64,000 nt of DNA. Origin: Actinernus sp. WN-2022 (Eukaryota > Cnidaria > Anthozoa > Actiniaria > Actinernidae). The stretch is from positions 992,001-1,056,000 of the forward strand of contig JAOWCC010000744.1 in the NCBI GenBank assembly GCA_030867875.1. Reading direction: 5' to 3'. A program made the translations under genes and the position numbers. The first letter of the stretch is position 1; every line of letters starts with the position of its first letter. The notes under the pieces are model-generated. The model saw nothing but the letters and a program-made list of their open reading frames with translations. It did no database searches and was not told the origin of the DNA. This document shows positions 44,011 through 55,074 of the stretch, one piece after another.

Positions 44011-45899
44011 GTCCTTTTAGTATTTCTATCATCAAATAAAGCTATTAATATATTTTTTATTAAGTTAATTTATAAAAAAATATTACTATTATTTTTATAG
44101 TTACATTGTAATTAATTATTAGTAGTAAATTTTATCAGCCAACTCAAGCGAGTTTGTTAGAGGCAAGGATAAACATTTTATTAGAAGGGTAAATTTGTTC
44201 TTCATGTACTGAGCACCAAAGCTAGATTCTGACACATTAAATTCAATTGATATTTTGCGATGGTGTTTCGTTACAGCCGTTGCAAAATTGAAAAAAAAAA
44301 CAGGTGGAGCGTTGACCATTAGCTCTATCATGTTATTAAATACATAGTACCATAAAATAGAACAATATTTTCTACCAATTTGCAGCACACGTCACCGCTA
44401 CGTTAGAATAGCTTTTCAGTGTGCGGTAAAATATGTTTCACCTCACCCGAGAAACCAAGTACTTCGAAATATGTTCCCGTGTGGCTTAAAAACATTTACT
44501 TAAACTCCATGGCCAGGTTGCTCTGTGGCAAGTTCTATTTTTAGTTTAGTATAAGAAACTAAATAACACTGAGGTCACATTTATTCCTTAGAAGTTACAA
44601 AATCTGTTTCTGAATCTCTAGAGAGGTAGGTGGGTAGCAGGGTGTTATATACATGGATCGGAGGTCATACTGAAGTACAAGTGGAAAGGGGGTGGTTATA
44701 TAAGGGAGGTTAATTGTGTGCAGTCTACGGTATTCATAAAGACAATATGATATTTAGTACAATATGATATTTAGTTTGTGTCAAATTAGGATTCGGAAGG
44801 TTTAGAGATTACATTAAACATTAATATCGGAATAATAACAATAAGTTGTTAAATATTTTATTTTATTTTATTTGGAGAAATCTATATGAAGCTCAGCCTA
44901 TAAAATTTGAAGTATTCAGTTTTACACTCATTAATTTAACTGATCGCTATCACGTAATTATTGGAAATGTATTTACTGTAATTGTAGCCATCCTTAAATT
45001 TCGTATGAGTGGGACAAACTACGGCATGTCCGTACATGTGCTGTACTGTAACTCTGCGATTTGATTGGATCGGCTGGACAAAAACAATGGGAAACCATTT
45101 CAACGTCAGGGGCGTAGCCAGCATTTTGTATGGGGGGGGGGGGGGGGAGAGCATTCCGCCAAACTCACGAATTTCGCGACTGCAGTACTCTTTTACATAC
45201 TTTTTTTTTGTATTATTATTTATTTTATTTATTAAAAAAATGTATTTCTCGAGACAAGAGGTGGGTCAAATATTCTAACAAAGACAATATCACCAATCTA
45301 GCGGAGATTTCACGGTGATTAGCTATAGGCTACGAGTTGGATAGATTATCAATGGTTAAAGTCACCGGGGAATCACTGCTGTTTCGAAAATGTTGTTCCC
45401 AGCGATTCGCCACCGGGCTCATAGATAGATCCCAGAAAAATAAATCGCCATTTTTTGAACATTTGGATCGAGTTGGTATGTTTTATTAATCAAAAGTGAC
45501 ATAGTTTGTATTTTCTATGATAAGCAATTCTTTTTACAAAATATATATTTTGTTACTCCGTCTAGGTATATATTATATTCTAAACCACAAAAATAGCTTG
45601 TATAATATAATGCATGAAAAGTTGAGGTAATTTTCAACTATCAAGCAAAAACCGGATCAAAGTCCACCAATCAGATGACAGATGTAAGATACCCTTTAAC
45701 TGCAGCACGCAAATGTCGTTTCCTCACGCGTCCGAGGATGTTTCTGCGTTGTGATTGGTGCACTTTCCTGTGTTGTGATTGGTTCACTTTTCTTACTTAG
45801 CTCAACTTCACCAAAGAAACGAAAACAAAACGTTGCAGTTCTTCACAGAACCTGATTCTGTGTTTAGAAAGAACAAAATCTCTTCAAAAGGACATCAAT

Positions 45900-46019
45900 A
45901 TGCCCACAAAATTAACAGGAAGTGTTCGTGATGAAGATAGAATAGTTTCTTCATTCAGTTTATCGGGTGAAAACAGATTATCAAACAAGGAATTCGACAA
46001 TGTGCAGGTTTATAGCCGG
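45900..46019 (+). other. Possible alternative first exon inside the TRIM intron
   Basis: The ATG at 45900 opens 40 codons (MPTKLTGSVRDEDRIVSSFS and on) up to a good donor CGG/GTAAGC. Its phase (0) does not match the filamin-NHL exon, which starts with two leftover bases, so it cannot be an in-frame coding exon joined to it. It could serve as a non-coding leader or belong to another gene. Two copies of TTGTGATTGGT (inverted CCAAT boxes) lie upstream at 45750-45785. Confidence 0.25.
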
Positions 46020-46432
46020 GTAAGCTTTTTTATTGAAGTTGTCTTAGTTAGAACTCGTTGAATTTTCTTTGAACTGCTGCGGTTATTTTTCTAATCATTC
46101 TCTACTGCTGAGAGCGATATCAACTGGAAAATCTCTCCTGCTCATATTGTAATAATAATTAGTTAGGTGTTTTAGCAAATGCCATCCTGAATCAGTTTAC
46201 TTTTAGTCTGCCGTTTTGAAAAGAATCTTCATCTTGAAACCTTGGTAAAGAACTTGAAAAAGAACTTGAAAAACACTAGTTTGTATTAGTGTGTAGAAAT
46301 ACTACCTTAGCCTAATTAATAAGAACTCTTCATGTAATATTAAGTGTTTAATACATGTATAAATTTCAGTTTAATTCTGTCTTTATTTCTCTCTTCTCAA
46401 CTAACGGTTTGTGTTGTGTTTTCTCTTCACAG

Positions 46433-47541
46433 TCGACCCTCGTCGCAGCACAGTTCAAGTCGAAAATGTTTTTCTTGGAATACAACTAAGAATATTAACA
46501 AGGAACAGAATGGGAGAATTGTGCTTTTGTCCTGAGGAATCACTACGTGTTAAAATGGAGGATAATGAAGGACGGCAAATAGACGTAAAGATTGTTTATA
46601 ATGAAAAGGATAACGGCAATAACATTGTACACCAAAAAAAAGTGAAGGAAGGACAGTACAGAATTACAACAACATTTGAAGGACACGACATTGATGAGAG
46701 AATTGTAAATATTATCAGTGAATTGAAACCTGTTAAAACATTTGGTTCTAATGGTAAAGGAAGAGGACAGTTTAATTGTCCATGTGGCATAACAGTGAAT
46801 GAACAGCAGTGTGTTCTCATAGCGGACACCCGTAACCACCGAGTTCAAGTATTTAATAGCAGTGGAGAATATCAACGCGAACTTGGTGGTGAGGGAAGCA
46901 AAAAAGGACAAATGAAAATACCTTGCGGAGTCACAGTAGATAAATACAATAATAATATTATTGTTAGTGACACGGGTAATAACAGGGTTCAAGTGTTTTC
47001 AGTAGATGGAGTGTTTATTCGTAGTATTGGTGAGGGGAGAGTTGAGAGTCCTTGTGGAGTATGTGTTTGTAACCAGGGTAATATTGTGGTGTGTAGTCGT
47101 GGAGATAAGCGAGGGGTAAAGATGTTTAGTAGAGATGGAGTGTTTATTAGAGAGTTTGGTAACCAATATAGAGACCCATGGTATATAACGTACACTAACG
47201 GTACATATTTTGTATCGTATTCTGATGAACATTGTATACGTGTGTTTGCCGATGATAATGGACAATTCGTTCGTCAGTTCGGTTCACGTGGACAAGGTAA
47301 TGGTCAGTTTGATTATCCCCGTGGCCTTACAGTGTATGGACACAGTTATCTACTGGTCTGTGACCGTAGTAATCATCGTGTTCAGGTGCTCACACAGGAA
47401 GGTGAATGTGTGGGTACATTCGGTAGTGTAGGTTCTAATCTTGGTGAGATGTGGTATCCAGTAGACCTGACAGTTCTCCCTGATGGCCGTACTGTGATGG
47501 TGATAGAACAACACAACCATCGTGTTCATGTATGGCGTTAG
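46433..47541 (+). CDS. TRIM-NHL protein, exon 2 (filamin domain and six NHL repeats)
   Basis: The acceptor CTCTTCACAG joins in phase with exon 1 (G plus TC). A filamin-type immunoglobulin domain covers about residues 370-465 of the 737-residue product (VDPRRSTVQVENVFLG, YRITTTFEGHDI). Six NHL repeats follow, with clear motifs: FNCPCGITVNEQQCVLIADT, NHRVQVFNSSGEY, IIVSDTGNNRVQVF, FDYPRGLTVYGHSYLLVCDR, and a last NHRVHVW before the stop. NHL propellers bind RNA or protein partners, so the product is probably a cytoplasmic ubiquitin ligase with target recognition through the propeller. No damage is visible. Confidence 0.96.
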
Positions 47542-47639
47542 TGTAGAACTGAATCCACTCTACTCTATCAACACACAATATCTACAACCTGCAACACGTA
47601 AGTACAACATCTACAACTGTTCCTATTTATCACAACTAT

Positions 47640-48055
47640 TCTTTTTTGGCATTTTTACGAGTTAGATTTTTTTCTCCGATAAAACTCGCGCGTTATTTTT
47701 TATTGCTGTCTGTTTTCTCGACAATGTTTAGTTTCAAATGTTTTCTTCCCTTCTTTTTAGAACTTTTCGTTCTTATTCTTTCATAATAGACAACAGGTTT
47801 TATTATGGATGCATTTTTCATTATTTTACTGAAACATTTATCAAACTATTCTTTTTTTTGGGCCATTTTTACGAGTTAGATTTTTTTTCTCCGATAAAAC
47901 TCGCGCGTATTTCTTTATTGTTTTCTCTACAATGTCAATGTTTAGTTTGAAATGTTTTTTCCCTTCCTTTTTATAACTTTTCGTTCTTATTCTTTTATAA
48001 TAGAAAGCAGGATTTATTGATGCATTTTTCATTATTTTACTGAAACAACCATTTT
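47640..48055 (+). repeat. Tandem duplication of about 205 bp in the TRIM 3' region
   Basis: TTTTTACGAGTTAGATTTTT, CTCCGATAAAACTCGCGCGT and TGCATTTTTCATTATTTTAC occur in the same order twice, about 205 bp apart. The copies have diverged by substitutions and small indels. It probably lies in the 3' UTR. Confidence 0.88.
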
Positions 48056-48891
48056 TTTTGGCCGTGTAAATGGGAGCTTACTGTTTGTAAGTTTTCCTGT
48101 AAACTATTTCTGTTAAATTGTCAAGAGTTCTTTTAGAACTAATTAAGCTTGACTTTACTAAAACCGTTCAGTTTATAAAAGAGAGAATTTCACTGATACA
48201 AAATTGATTTAGTTCCTTTGTAAAATTAATGTCAGCAGCTAAGTTTTATTCACAGAACTGTTTCAGTTCAGTGTCTGAACAGATAAGCAATGCTATTTAT
48301 AAAGTGGTTCGTTTTATTTGTAGTTGTCAAATGTTTTAGGTGGTAAACACATTAAATTCTTTTGATTGTTTCTTTGCTGTTAAGAGCCTTAACTTTAAAC
48401 CTTTATTCATTTGATCGAGAATTCTTGTCACAGACCAGTAAATGGCTTATTCCATACACTGTCTTTCTGGCGAACAAATTCTCCATTGTTGTCATGTTCA
48501 TCAGGATATGAACATGCTGTTAGTGTACTTATCTCGTATGTTGTCTTGTATATAGAGTGGTGTGTATATATTGCAGTTTGTAGTGTCAATTCATGGGGTA
48601 TGTGAACTTAGGTAGTTTTCTTTTAACAGAAACAGCAATTTCATTAAATGAGTATAGAGAAACTAATTCTAAAGTAAAAGATATTTTCCAGCACGTGATA
48701 AACCATTTTTTTGTTATTTGCTCATTTTTTGTTTATTTTGTATCACTTTAAAGTTGTGTCAATTAAATAGCTCTATTTGATTACACTTGAATCCTGTTTT
48801 TTTGAGGAATATTATTGGTTTTGTATTAACTATGACTCAGTTCTACATGTATGTATAGAGTATTATTTAATTATCTAAATGATACTGTCAC

Positions 48892-48897
48892 AATAAA
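48892..48897 (+). terminator. Candidate polyadenylation signal for the TRIM gene
   Basis: AATAAA, 1.35 kb past the stop codon, followed by TGTATGTACATGTAAGG. Its use is not proven, and nearer variants may serve. Confidence 0.35.
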
Positions 48898-48899
48898 AA

Positions 48900-49925
48900 T
48901 GTAATGTATGTACATGTAAGGTCATCGCAAAAAAAAATCATGTTTTTTATTAATCACGGTCAACATTCAATGTTGCTGTTCCAAAATGGCGATTGAATAT
49001 TTGTAAAGAATACAAGTGTGCACTGGTGGTCAGTGACAAATGCTTCTTGGTCAGTGTAATTTTAGTTTTTTTTTTCACTGCAAATGTGTGAGAACCCTGA
49101 AAATATTTTGTTTGCCATTGCCCAAACTACCCTTTTTTTTAAAAAAGCCCCCCCAAAATAGGTTTAAGACTGACCCAATGTTTTGGAAAAATATTGAAGA
49201 TTGAAAAAAGATGGAAGAATATTTTTCTAACTACACCAGCAATCCACAACTAAACATGAATTTTTTTAAGAGAGTCTTCAACTGAAGCCAACTTGGTTCT
49301 AGATCTCCTGCTGTTTTGTTTGTTTAACCAACCGACTCCCCACCATAGGGCAATAGTAAACAAAACATTTGATTGGGATGGCCTAATTAAACAAATGTAC
49401 ATTTGTATCAAAAGAAGAATAAATGTTGTTGTACAATGTACATGCACTTCCGTATCAATTTGTTGTTGTACAATTATAATAGAACTGGATTATAGCAGTT
49501 GTGGGTAAGATTTTAAGATATGAGTTTGGTGATCTGTTAACAGTTAATAAGGGGCTGGACATGTTACCTGACCAAAGTGGAGGACGGGGGTTGAAAGAGC
49601 ATTATCAGAACCCCTCATTTAATTGAAGGGTCATTAAACATTGACAATTAATAAAGAAGGATTCAATGATTTTGGATTCCTTTAAATATTATGGAGTATG
49701 GGATTTTCCAGGTAATTGTGAAACTTGTCAAAATGGACTAATTATTTGTTACTTCAAGGCTACCTGAAAAATGAGTAACTCAATTTTTTAAATAATGTAT
49801 TTCCTTCCATATAAACCACAGGTTTTTAACCTTTCATATTTTGAAAGTAACAAAAAATAACCTGTTAGGAGTGCAGCTTCATGAGTTTTTACAGAAACAT
49901 TTTTTTCTGTAATTATGGCTGTAAA
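48900..49925. other. No gene seen
   Basis: AT-rich intergenic sequence. Short frames only. Confidence 0.4.
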
Positions 49926-49929
49926 CAAT

Positions 49930-50045
49930 CCTGAAAATTGGGGGGGGGGGATGATTTTGGGACATTTTCATTGATGACTTCTGTCAATCTCTCTTCTGAG
50001 ACTGGGTAGAGTGGGGTAACAGTGCCGGCCTACCCAATGCGACTG
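49930..50045. repeat. Dispersed repeat, copy 2
   Basis: Shares CCTGAAAATTGGGGG, CATTGATGACTTCTGTCAAT and the GC-rich end with 8895-9050. Confidence 0.6.
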
Positions 50046-51089
50046 AAATAATGGAAATGCTACATGTCAGCAATGGAGCACAAGTATCGGTGAGTTTTTC
50101 TAGGCAAGCTCTAATTATTCCTTCATTTTACAAAGTAAAGCTCACTCAGTCCATTTGCTTGTCGTCATCTCTGACATGGGGCGCTCCTCTATATTGAACT
50201 CTGATAAGTGTATTCTGCAATCCTTTAAGGAGAAAATGTTTGCCACTACCTTTTAGTGTAATATTATTTATTTTCTATTTAATACAGTCTGATGGCATTC
50301 ACTTCACCTATTTATAGTACCCTACCTTGTTTTGCATTATGCAAATTAGAGCAGCCCTACTGGAATAGGGGCTATAATATATAGTGAACATACTGGAGCT
50401 GGCCTTTCTCTTTTGGGGGATCTTGAGCCCATCAATTTATTTTAGTAATTATTCGTTAGGGATACCTGTCAATAAATGACCTGCTTCTCTGTTTGTGACT
50501 GGCTGAATCCTTTTAACGATTGCATGAGACTCGGTGAAAACGTCAAGATATTAAAATCTTAAACTTTATTGATGCTCCAAGGGTCAAAAATAGAAATAAA
50601 GGAAAAGCAAATGTTACAATAATAATGGCAAAATTAGAAAGCATAAGCTATTTGGGCCACGTCAGGCAAAAAGGACTCGGACAATAAAATGTAAATAATT
50701 TATTGTTTGAATTTGCTTTTCGTTTTGTATGCATGCACATGGCTAGTAGGATCTGCATCACAAGTGCCACATTTTGCTACTTAAACAGTGTTGATTTGAT
50801 TTAGTTGACAAGTGAAATAGAGAACAAAATTTTATACAAGGTTTGATTGCAATTTTAGCAGTTGCAAATGGACTGCCTACAGTCATTCTGCCCGTTGTAC
50901 CTCATGATTTTAGCAATAGTACAAGTTATCATCTGTTGTTCATCTTACTTATTCTTTTACTCTTTAAAACCAGCAGATATAAATGAATGTCATACAACAA
51001 AATCATCCCCTATTTACTCAGGTCACCAGTTGATACCAGCTAATCCTTTTTCAATTAGATGATCGGTCTTATCAGTTTACATAAAGTTA
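50046..51089. other. No gene seen
   Basis: No recognisable domain on either strand. Confidence 0.4.
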
Positions 51090-51093
51090 TTAA

Positions 51094-51570
51094 GTATAAA
51101 TGGTCCAGATGAGAACTGTAGTAGAATCCATTGTTCTGCGGCAATGAGCCTCCCCCACATACGATTTTTCTTGAATATACCTTAAGTGCTTTAGGAGGTA
51201 TCTACAGTCCAAACTATACATCTCAAAAATAAAGTATTTTTTATGCTATTGGCTCTTTTTTCTGTGAAAACTCGGAGAAGCATGCACCATCCAGCCAATC
51301 GGATATAGAAAGAACAAAGGATTTTTGAATCGCAAATTTGAGAACTTTCCCCACACACGATATTCTTCAAAATTAAACCATAGTTATAGTTTGATCAAAA
51401 ATAAATTCAAACCACAAAAAATATCGAATGAAAATACATTATTTCGATGGGTTTCTATTGAATTTATAAGTGTCAACCAATGAAATTACGAGAAAGAATA
51501 ATAGAAAATTTAATAACACCTTTTAACATTCCTTGCCATGGAGCACTACAGTTCTTAGCTGGACCATTAC
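51094..51570. mobile_element. 477-bp MITE, TTAA target site (copy B, inverted)
   Basis: Same family as 23094-23555, in the opposite orientation. Ends GTATAAATGGTCCAG and CTGGACCATTAC are flanked by TTAA (51090-51093, 51571-51574). Confidence 0.92.
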
Positions 51571-51574
51571 TTAA

Positions 51575-52037
51575 TTATTATTATTACAAGATTCCTAATT
51601 CGTAATCGGGCCTTTGAATCAAAATCACAAATAATTTTACTGGCCTTGTCACGAACACAACATTATAGGTCCCAGATGTACACTACGTCATGGCTCATTA
51701 ACATTACATATGCACAGGAAGTGTGTGTAACTACTACAAACACTACAAATAGCCCTATAGCCAGAACCTTGCTTACAAGAGATATCTGGTCATCTCAACC
51801 AGACTCACACAGCATGCACAAGCTACAGTTTCCTTTCAGTGTAATCCAATTCTGAATAAAACAAAGTTTAGCTGAAAAGAGTATAAGTATATAGGCAAAC
51901 TCTCCTATTAACCTTTGCTTAATTACTCCTGCTAAGCACAGCAAATCCTAATGCGTATAACCCCCCCCCCCCGTTTTATACAATGTATGTCAAGCAACAC
52001 TCCAATCAGTATCCTTGGGATTCAGGGTGGGTGCTGA
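51575..52037. other. No gene seen; C15 run near 51961
   Basis: Sequence downstream of the peptidase exon. A plus-strand frame of 69 codons (51646-51855) has no domain. A poly-C run lies at 51961-51973. Confidence 0.4.
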
Positions 52038-52137
52038 TTACCAGATGACACACTTCTTAGCAGGGTTCATTGGGCTCTCCACGGGACACTTGAATGCTTG
52101 TAAAAATTCCTTCAGGTTCAATAATGTCCCAAGAACT
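52038..52137 (-). CDS. M13 metallopeptidase (neprilysin/ECE-like), last exon
   Basis: After the acceptor ATGTTCACAG, the minus strand reads VLGTLLNLKEFLQAFKCPVE, then SPMNPAKKCVIW and TAA. The family ends with RV.G...N...F...F.CP..SPMNP...C.VW, and the final Cys and Trp are both present. The exon starts in phase 2, so the preceding exon should end with the first two bases of an Arg codon. The zinc-binding HExxH and ENxxD exons were not found in the window, so this is either the end of a gene with a very long last intron or an orphan exon. Confidence 0.75.
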
Positions 52138-52142
52138 CTGTG

Positions 52143-52909
52143 AACATGTGAAAACAAAAGTGTTAAAATAATTATAACACAAGGCAGAAATATACAATTT
52201 CTATACATGTATCTTTGTATCTTTTGCAGGAAACAGTCACGTGCTGCGGATAATGTGATCCCATTAATTGGAAGGACTTTACTGGGTGGCAAACAAAGTT
52301 CAAAATGCTGATTTTGAAAGATTGACGATCGATTGATTTACAAACAGGTTTTGCTACAACACTATCGATCTTGTACAAGCGCCTTTAAATAAAATAATGA
52401 AGTCAGATTTTTTTGCCATCCACTACAACCACGTCATTGTATTTCTGCAAACGGCCCAAGTTTGACGATTGATTGGAGGTGAAACAGACATTTTTATACA
52501 AACAGGTTTTGCTATAACACTTATCGCCTTTAAATAAATGAAGTCAGAATATTTTGCCATCTAGTACAACCATGTGATTGCATTTCTGCAAACGGCCCAT
52601 TCCTTATCCACTTGAACTTGGTTGTTCAAAGCAAGAGTAATGTAAGCACTACCCAGGGGTTAAATCACTAACCCAAAGTTAAACTGTGCAGATTTCAGAT
52701 TACGTACTACAGTGTAGCTTGATTAGCTTTTAACTTATTTCTATAGGCAATCCAATTACCTTTATATCGAATTTTCTTTTCCTATAGCAGTATAAATGTA
52801 TTTCCCCCTTTTTTGGTACGTATGAATAACCTTCTTGTTGTTGATTACACTTAGAGATTTAGTGCTATCCTTAAGCTATAAAGTTACCCTTGCTTTGAAC
52901 AACCAGGCC
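52143..52909. other. No gene seen; short local duplication
   Basis: AAACAGGTTTTGCTACAACAC and AACAGGTTTTGCTATAACAC, with AAACGGCCCA, recur about 160 bp apart (52340-52590), indicating a local duplication. Confidence 0.5.
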
Positions 52910-53745
52910 TTTTTCTTGTCTGCAGCCAGATTATAGACTAACAATTTAGTAAGGTGTTGATAACAACAGTGAGGCCCTGTTCTTGTATTCAGCCAGATTA
53001 CAGATTAAAATTTAGTAAGGTGTTGATAACAACCAGGCCCTGTTCTTGTGTGCAGCCAGATTACAGACTAACAATTTAGTAAGGTGTTGATAACAACTAC
53101 AGTAGGCCCTGTTCTTGTGTCCAGCCAGATTACAGATTAAAATTTAGTAAGGTGTTGATAACAACCAGGCCCTGTTCTTGTGTGCAGCCAGATTACAGAC
53201 TAACAATTTAGTAAGGTGTTGATAACAACTACAGTAGGCCCTGTTCTTGTGTCCAGCCAGATTACAGATTAAAATTTAGTAAGGTGTTGATAACAACCAG
53301 GCCCTGTTCTTGTGTGAAGCCAGATTACAGACTAACAATTTAGTAAGGTGTTGATAACAACCAAGCCCTGTTCTTGTGTGAAGCCAGATTACAGACTAAC
53401 AATTATTTTAGTAAGGTGTTGATAACAACCAAGCCCTGTTCTTGTGTGAAGCCAGATTACAGACTAACAATTTAGTAGTGTTGATAACAACCAGGTCCTG
53501 TTCTTGTGTGCAGCCAGATTACAGACTAACAATTTAGTAAGGTGTTGATAACAACCAGGCCCTGTTCTTGTGTCCAGCCAGATTACAGACTAACAATTTA
53601 GTAAGGTGTTGATAACAACCAGGCCCTGTTCTTGTGTCCAGCCAGATTACGGACTAACAATTTGGTAAGGTGTTGATAACAACCAGGTCCTGTCCTTGTG
53701 TGCAGCCAGATTACAGACTAACAATATTTAGTAAGGTGTTGATAG
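52910..53745. repeat. 64-67-bp minisatellite, about 13 copies, with higher-order pattern
   Basis: The unit is GTGTTGATAACAACCAGGCC, CTGTTCTTGTGTGCAGCCAG, ATTACAGACTAACAATTTAG, TAAG. In the left third, two versions alternate: one with CAACTACAGTAGGCCC and GATTAAAATTT, the other with CAACCAGGCCC and GACTAACAATTT. This gives a dimeric repeat of about 130 bp. Confidence 0.92.
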
Positions 53746-54672
53746 GAAATCCTTTCTGAAGTGTTTGTTGATTAGCATAAAACAAATATGAGTGTTGACT
53801 ACAAACTGAGGAACTTCTGGTAGGTGACTCTACCATTAATCTCAAAGCAGGTTGTCGCTTAAGAGAGGTTTAAAATGTAGTGATTTGACTGAAGAAAAAA
53901 ATACTAAACAGGTTTTTAGAAATAAATTATAGTTACTTAATTTACTTTAAATTCATTATCTTAATTTGTTTGTTATTCTTTTTGCTATTTCATTCACTAA
54001 ACCAGGCCTAAGACTTCTCTGGTTAACGTAGTCTTATGTCCATTTCAGATGGTGAACTCTTTGTGCACCAAACTTAATACGTTTGATGTCAAAGCGACTG
54101 GTTGATTCAGATGTTGAACTTAATTTGTTGAACTGATTGTAGCAATTAGGGAATCTGGGTCTAGATTGCACATACATTAAATTTCAAGATGGCATAATTT
54201 AATATGCATTAAGTTTGTCACATGAAAAAAGTGGCATAATTGAGTCAACCGCTCCAGAGTCCCACAATGCAGCATTGTGCCAAACCTAATTCATCTGCTG
54301 CACCTAGCTAATACAGACATGTTGAACCCAATTGACCAATTTAGCTAGCTTGTACATTTGTTGTCCCAATTCAGGTCACCTGACTTTTCCCTTGAGTAAT
54401 GTCTTCTTGTTTTTTTTATATCCCTAGAGGAAATTAATGTATAAATTTCATTAATATTATTCATGGGAAACAAAGCACTGGAAAGCTCTGGAGAGCTGTC
54501 ACATGTTCTGAATTGGAACAACAAAATAATGTACAAGCTAACTCGGTCAATTGATTCAGATGCCACACTTCTATATATGGAGTGATTTAGTGTCAAAAAG
54601 AACATGTTTTCTTTTAAGTAATGGCATGTGCATGAACTGTACCCCAAGAACAATAGACCTGGCACAATCAGC
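53746..54672. other. No gene seen
   Basis: Short frames only. No domain recognised. Confidence 0.4.
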
Positions 54673-54975
54673 ATATCCGCACATACTATTTTTCTAGAAT
54701 ATGCCTTAAGTGTTGGGTTGGTCGATCTCTATGCTGTTGACTATTTTTCTGTAAAAACGTAAAGAAAACAAGTTTTTGAATCACAAATTTGATAACATTC
54801 GATCCCCACATACAAATTTCTCCAAAATCAAACCATACATGTAGTTAGTTTGATCAAAAATAAATTTAAGCTAATGAAAGTGCATTATTTCAATGGTCTT
54901 CTATTGAATGAAATTATGAGAAAAAAGAATAGAAAATTAACATCTGTTAACACTCCTTGTCATTCAACTGTTCCT
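54673..54975. mobile_element. Decayed copy of the GTAATGGTCCAG MITE family (copy C)
   Basis: CACATACTATTTTTCTAGAA, TATGCCTTAAGTG, TTTTTGAATCACAAATTTGA, TAGTTTGATCAAAAATAAAT and TTATCCGGAGCC follow the same order as copy B (51094-51570), with large deletions. Neither end is complete. Confidence 0.7.
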
Positions 54976-55074
54976 TTCTTATCCGGAGCCTGTTTTAGGA
55001 CCCCCTTTCTTTACTTTTCTGCTTATTTTACCCCTGGATATACATGTATGCCCAACTAGCTAAGGATTATGACC

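Larger units (their letters stand above)
40955..46432 (+). other. Intron 1 of the TRIM-NHL gene
   Basis: The 5.5-kb intron runs from GTAACT to TTCTCTTCACAG. It contains two MITE-like elements (43198-43399, 43835-44010), a G run at about 45130, and a possible alternative first exon near 45900. No other gene recognised. Confidence 0.85.

Noticed and set aside
44119..44388. An 89-codon minus-strand frame in the TRIM intron
   Set aside because: No recognisable domain, splice pattern or LINE similarity that I could support.
45900..46019. In-frame middle coding exon of the TRIM gene
   Set aside because: Its open frame ends in phase 0, whereas exon 2 needs one leftover base; the phase-1 frame through it has a stop.
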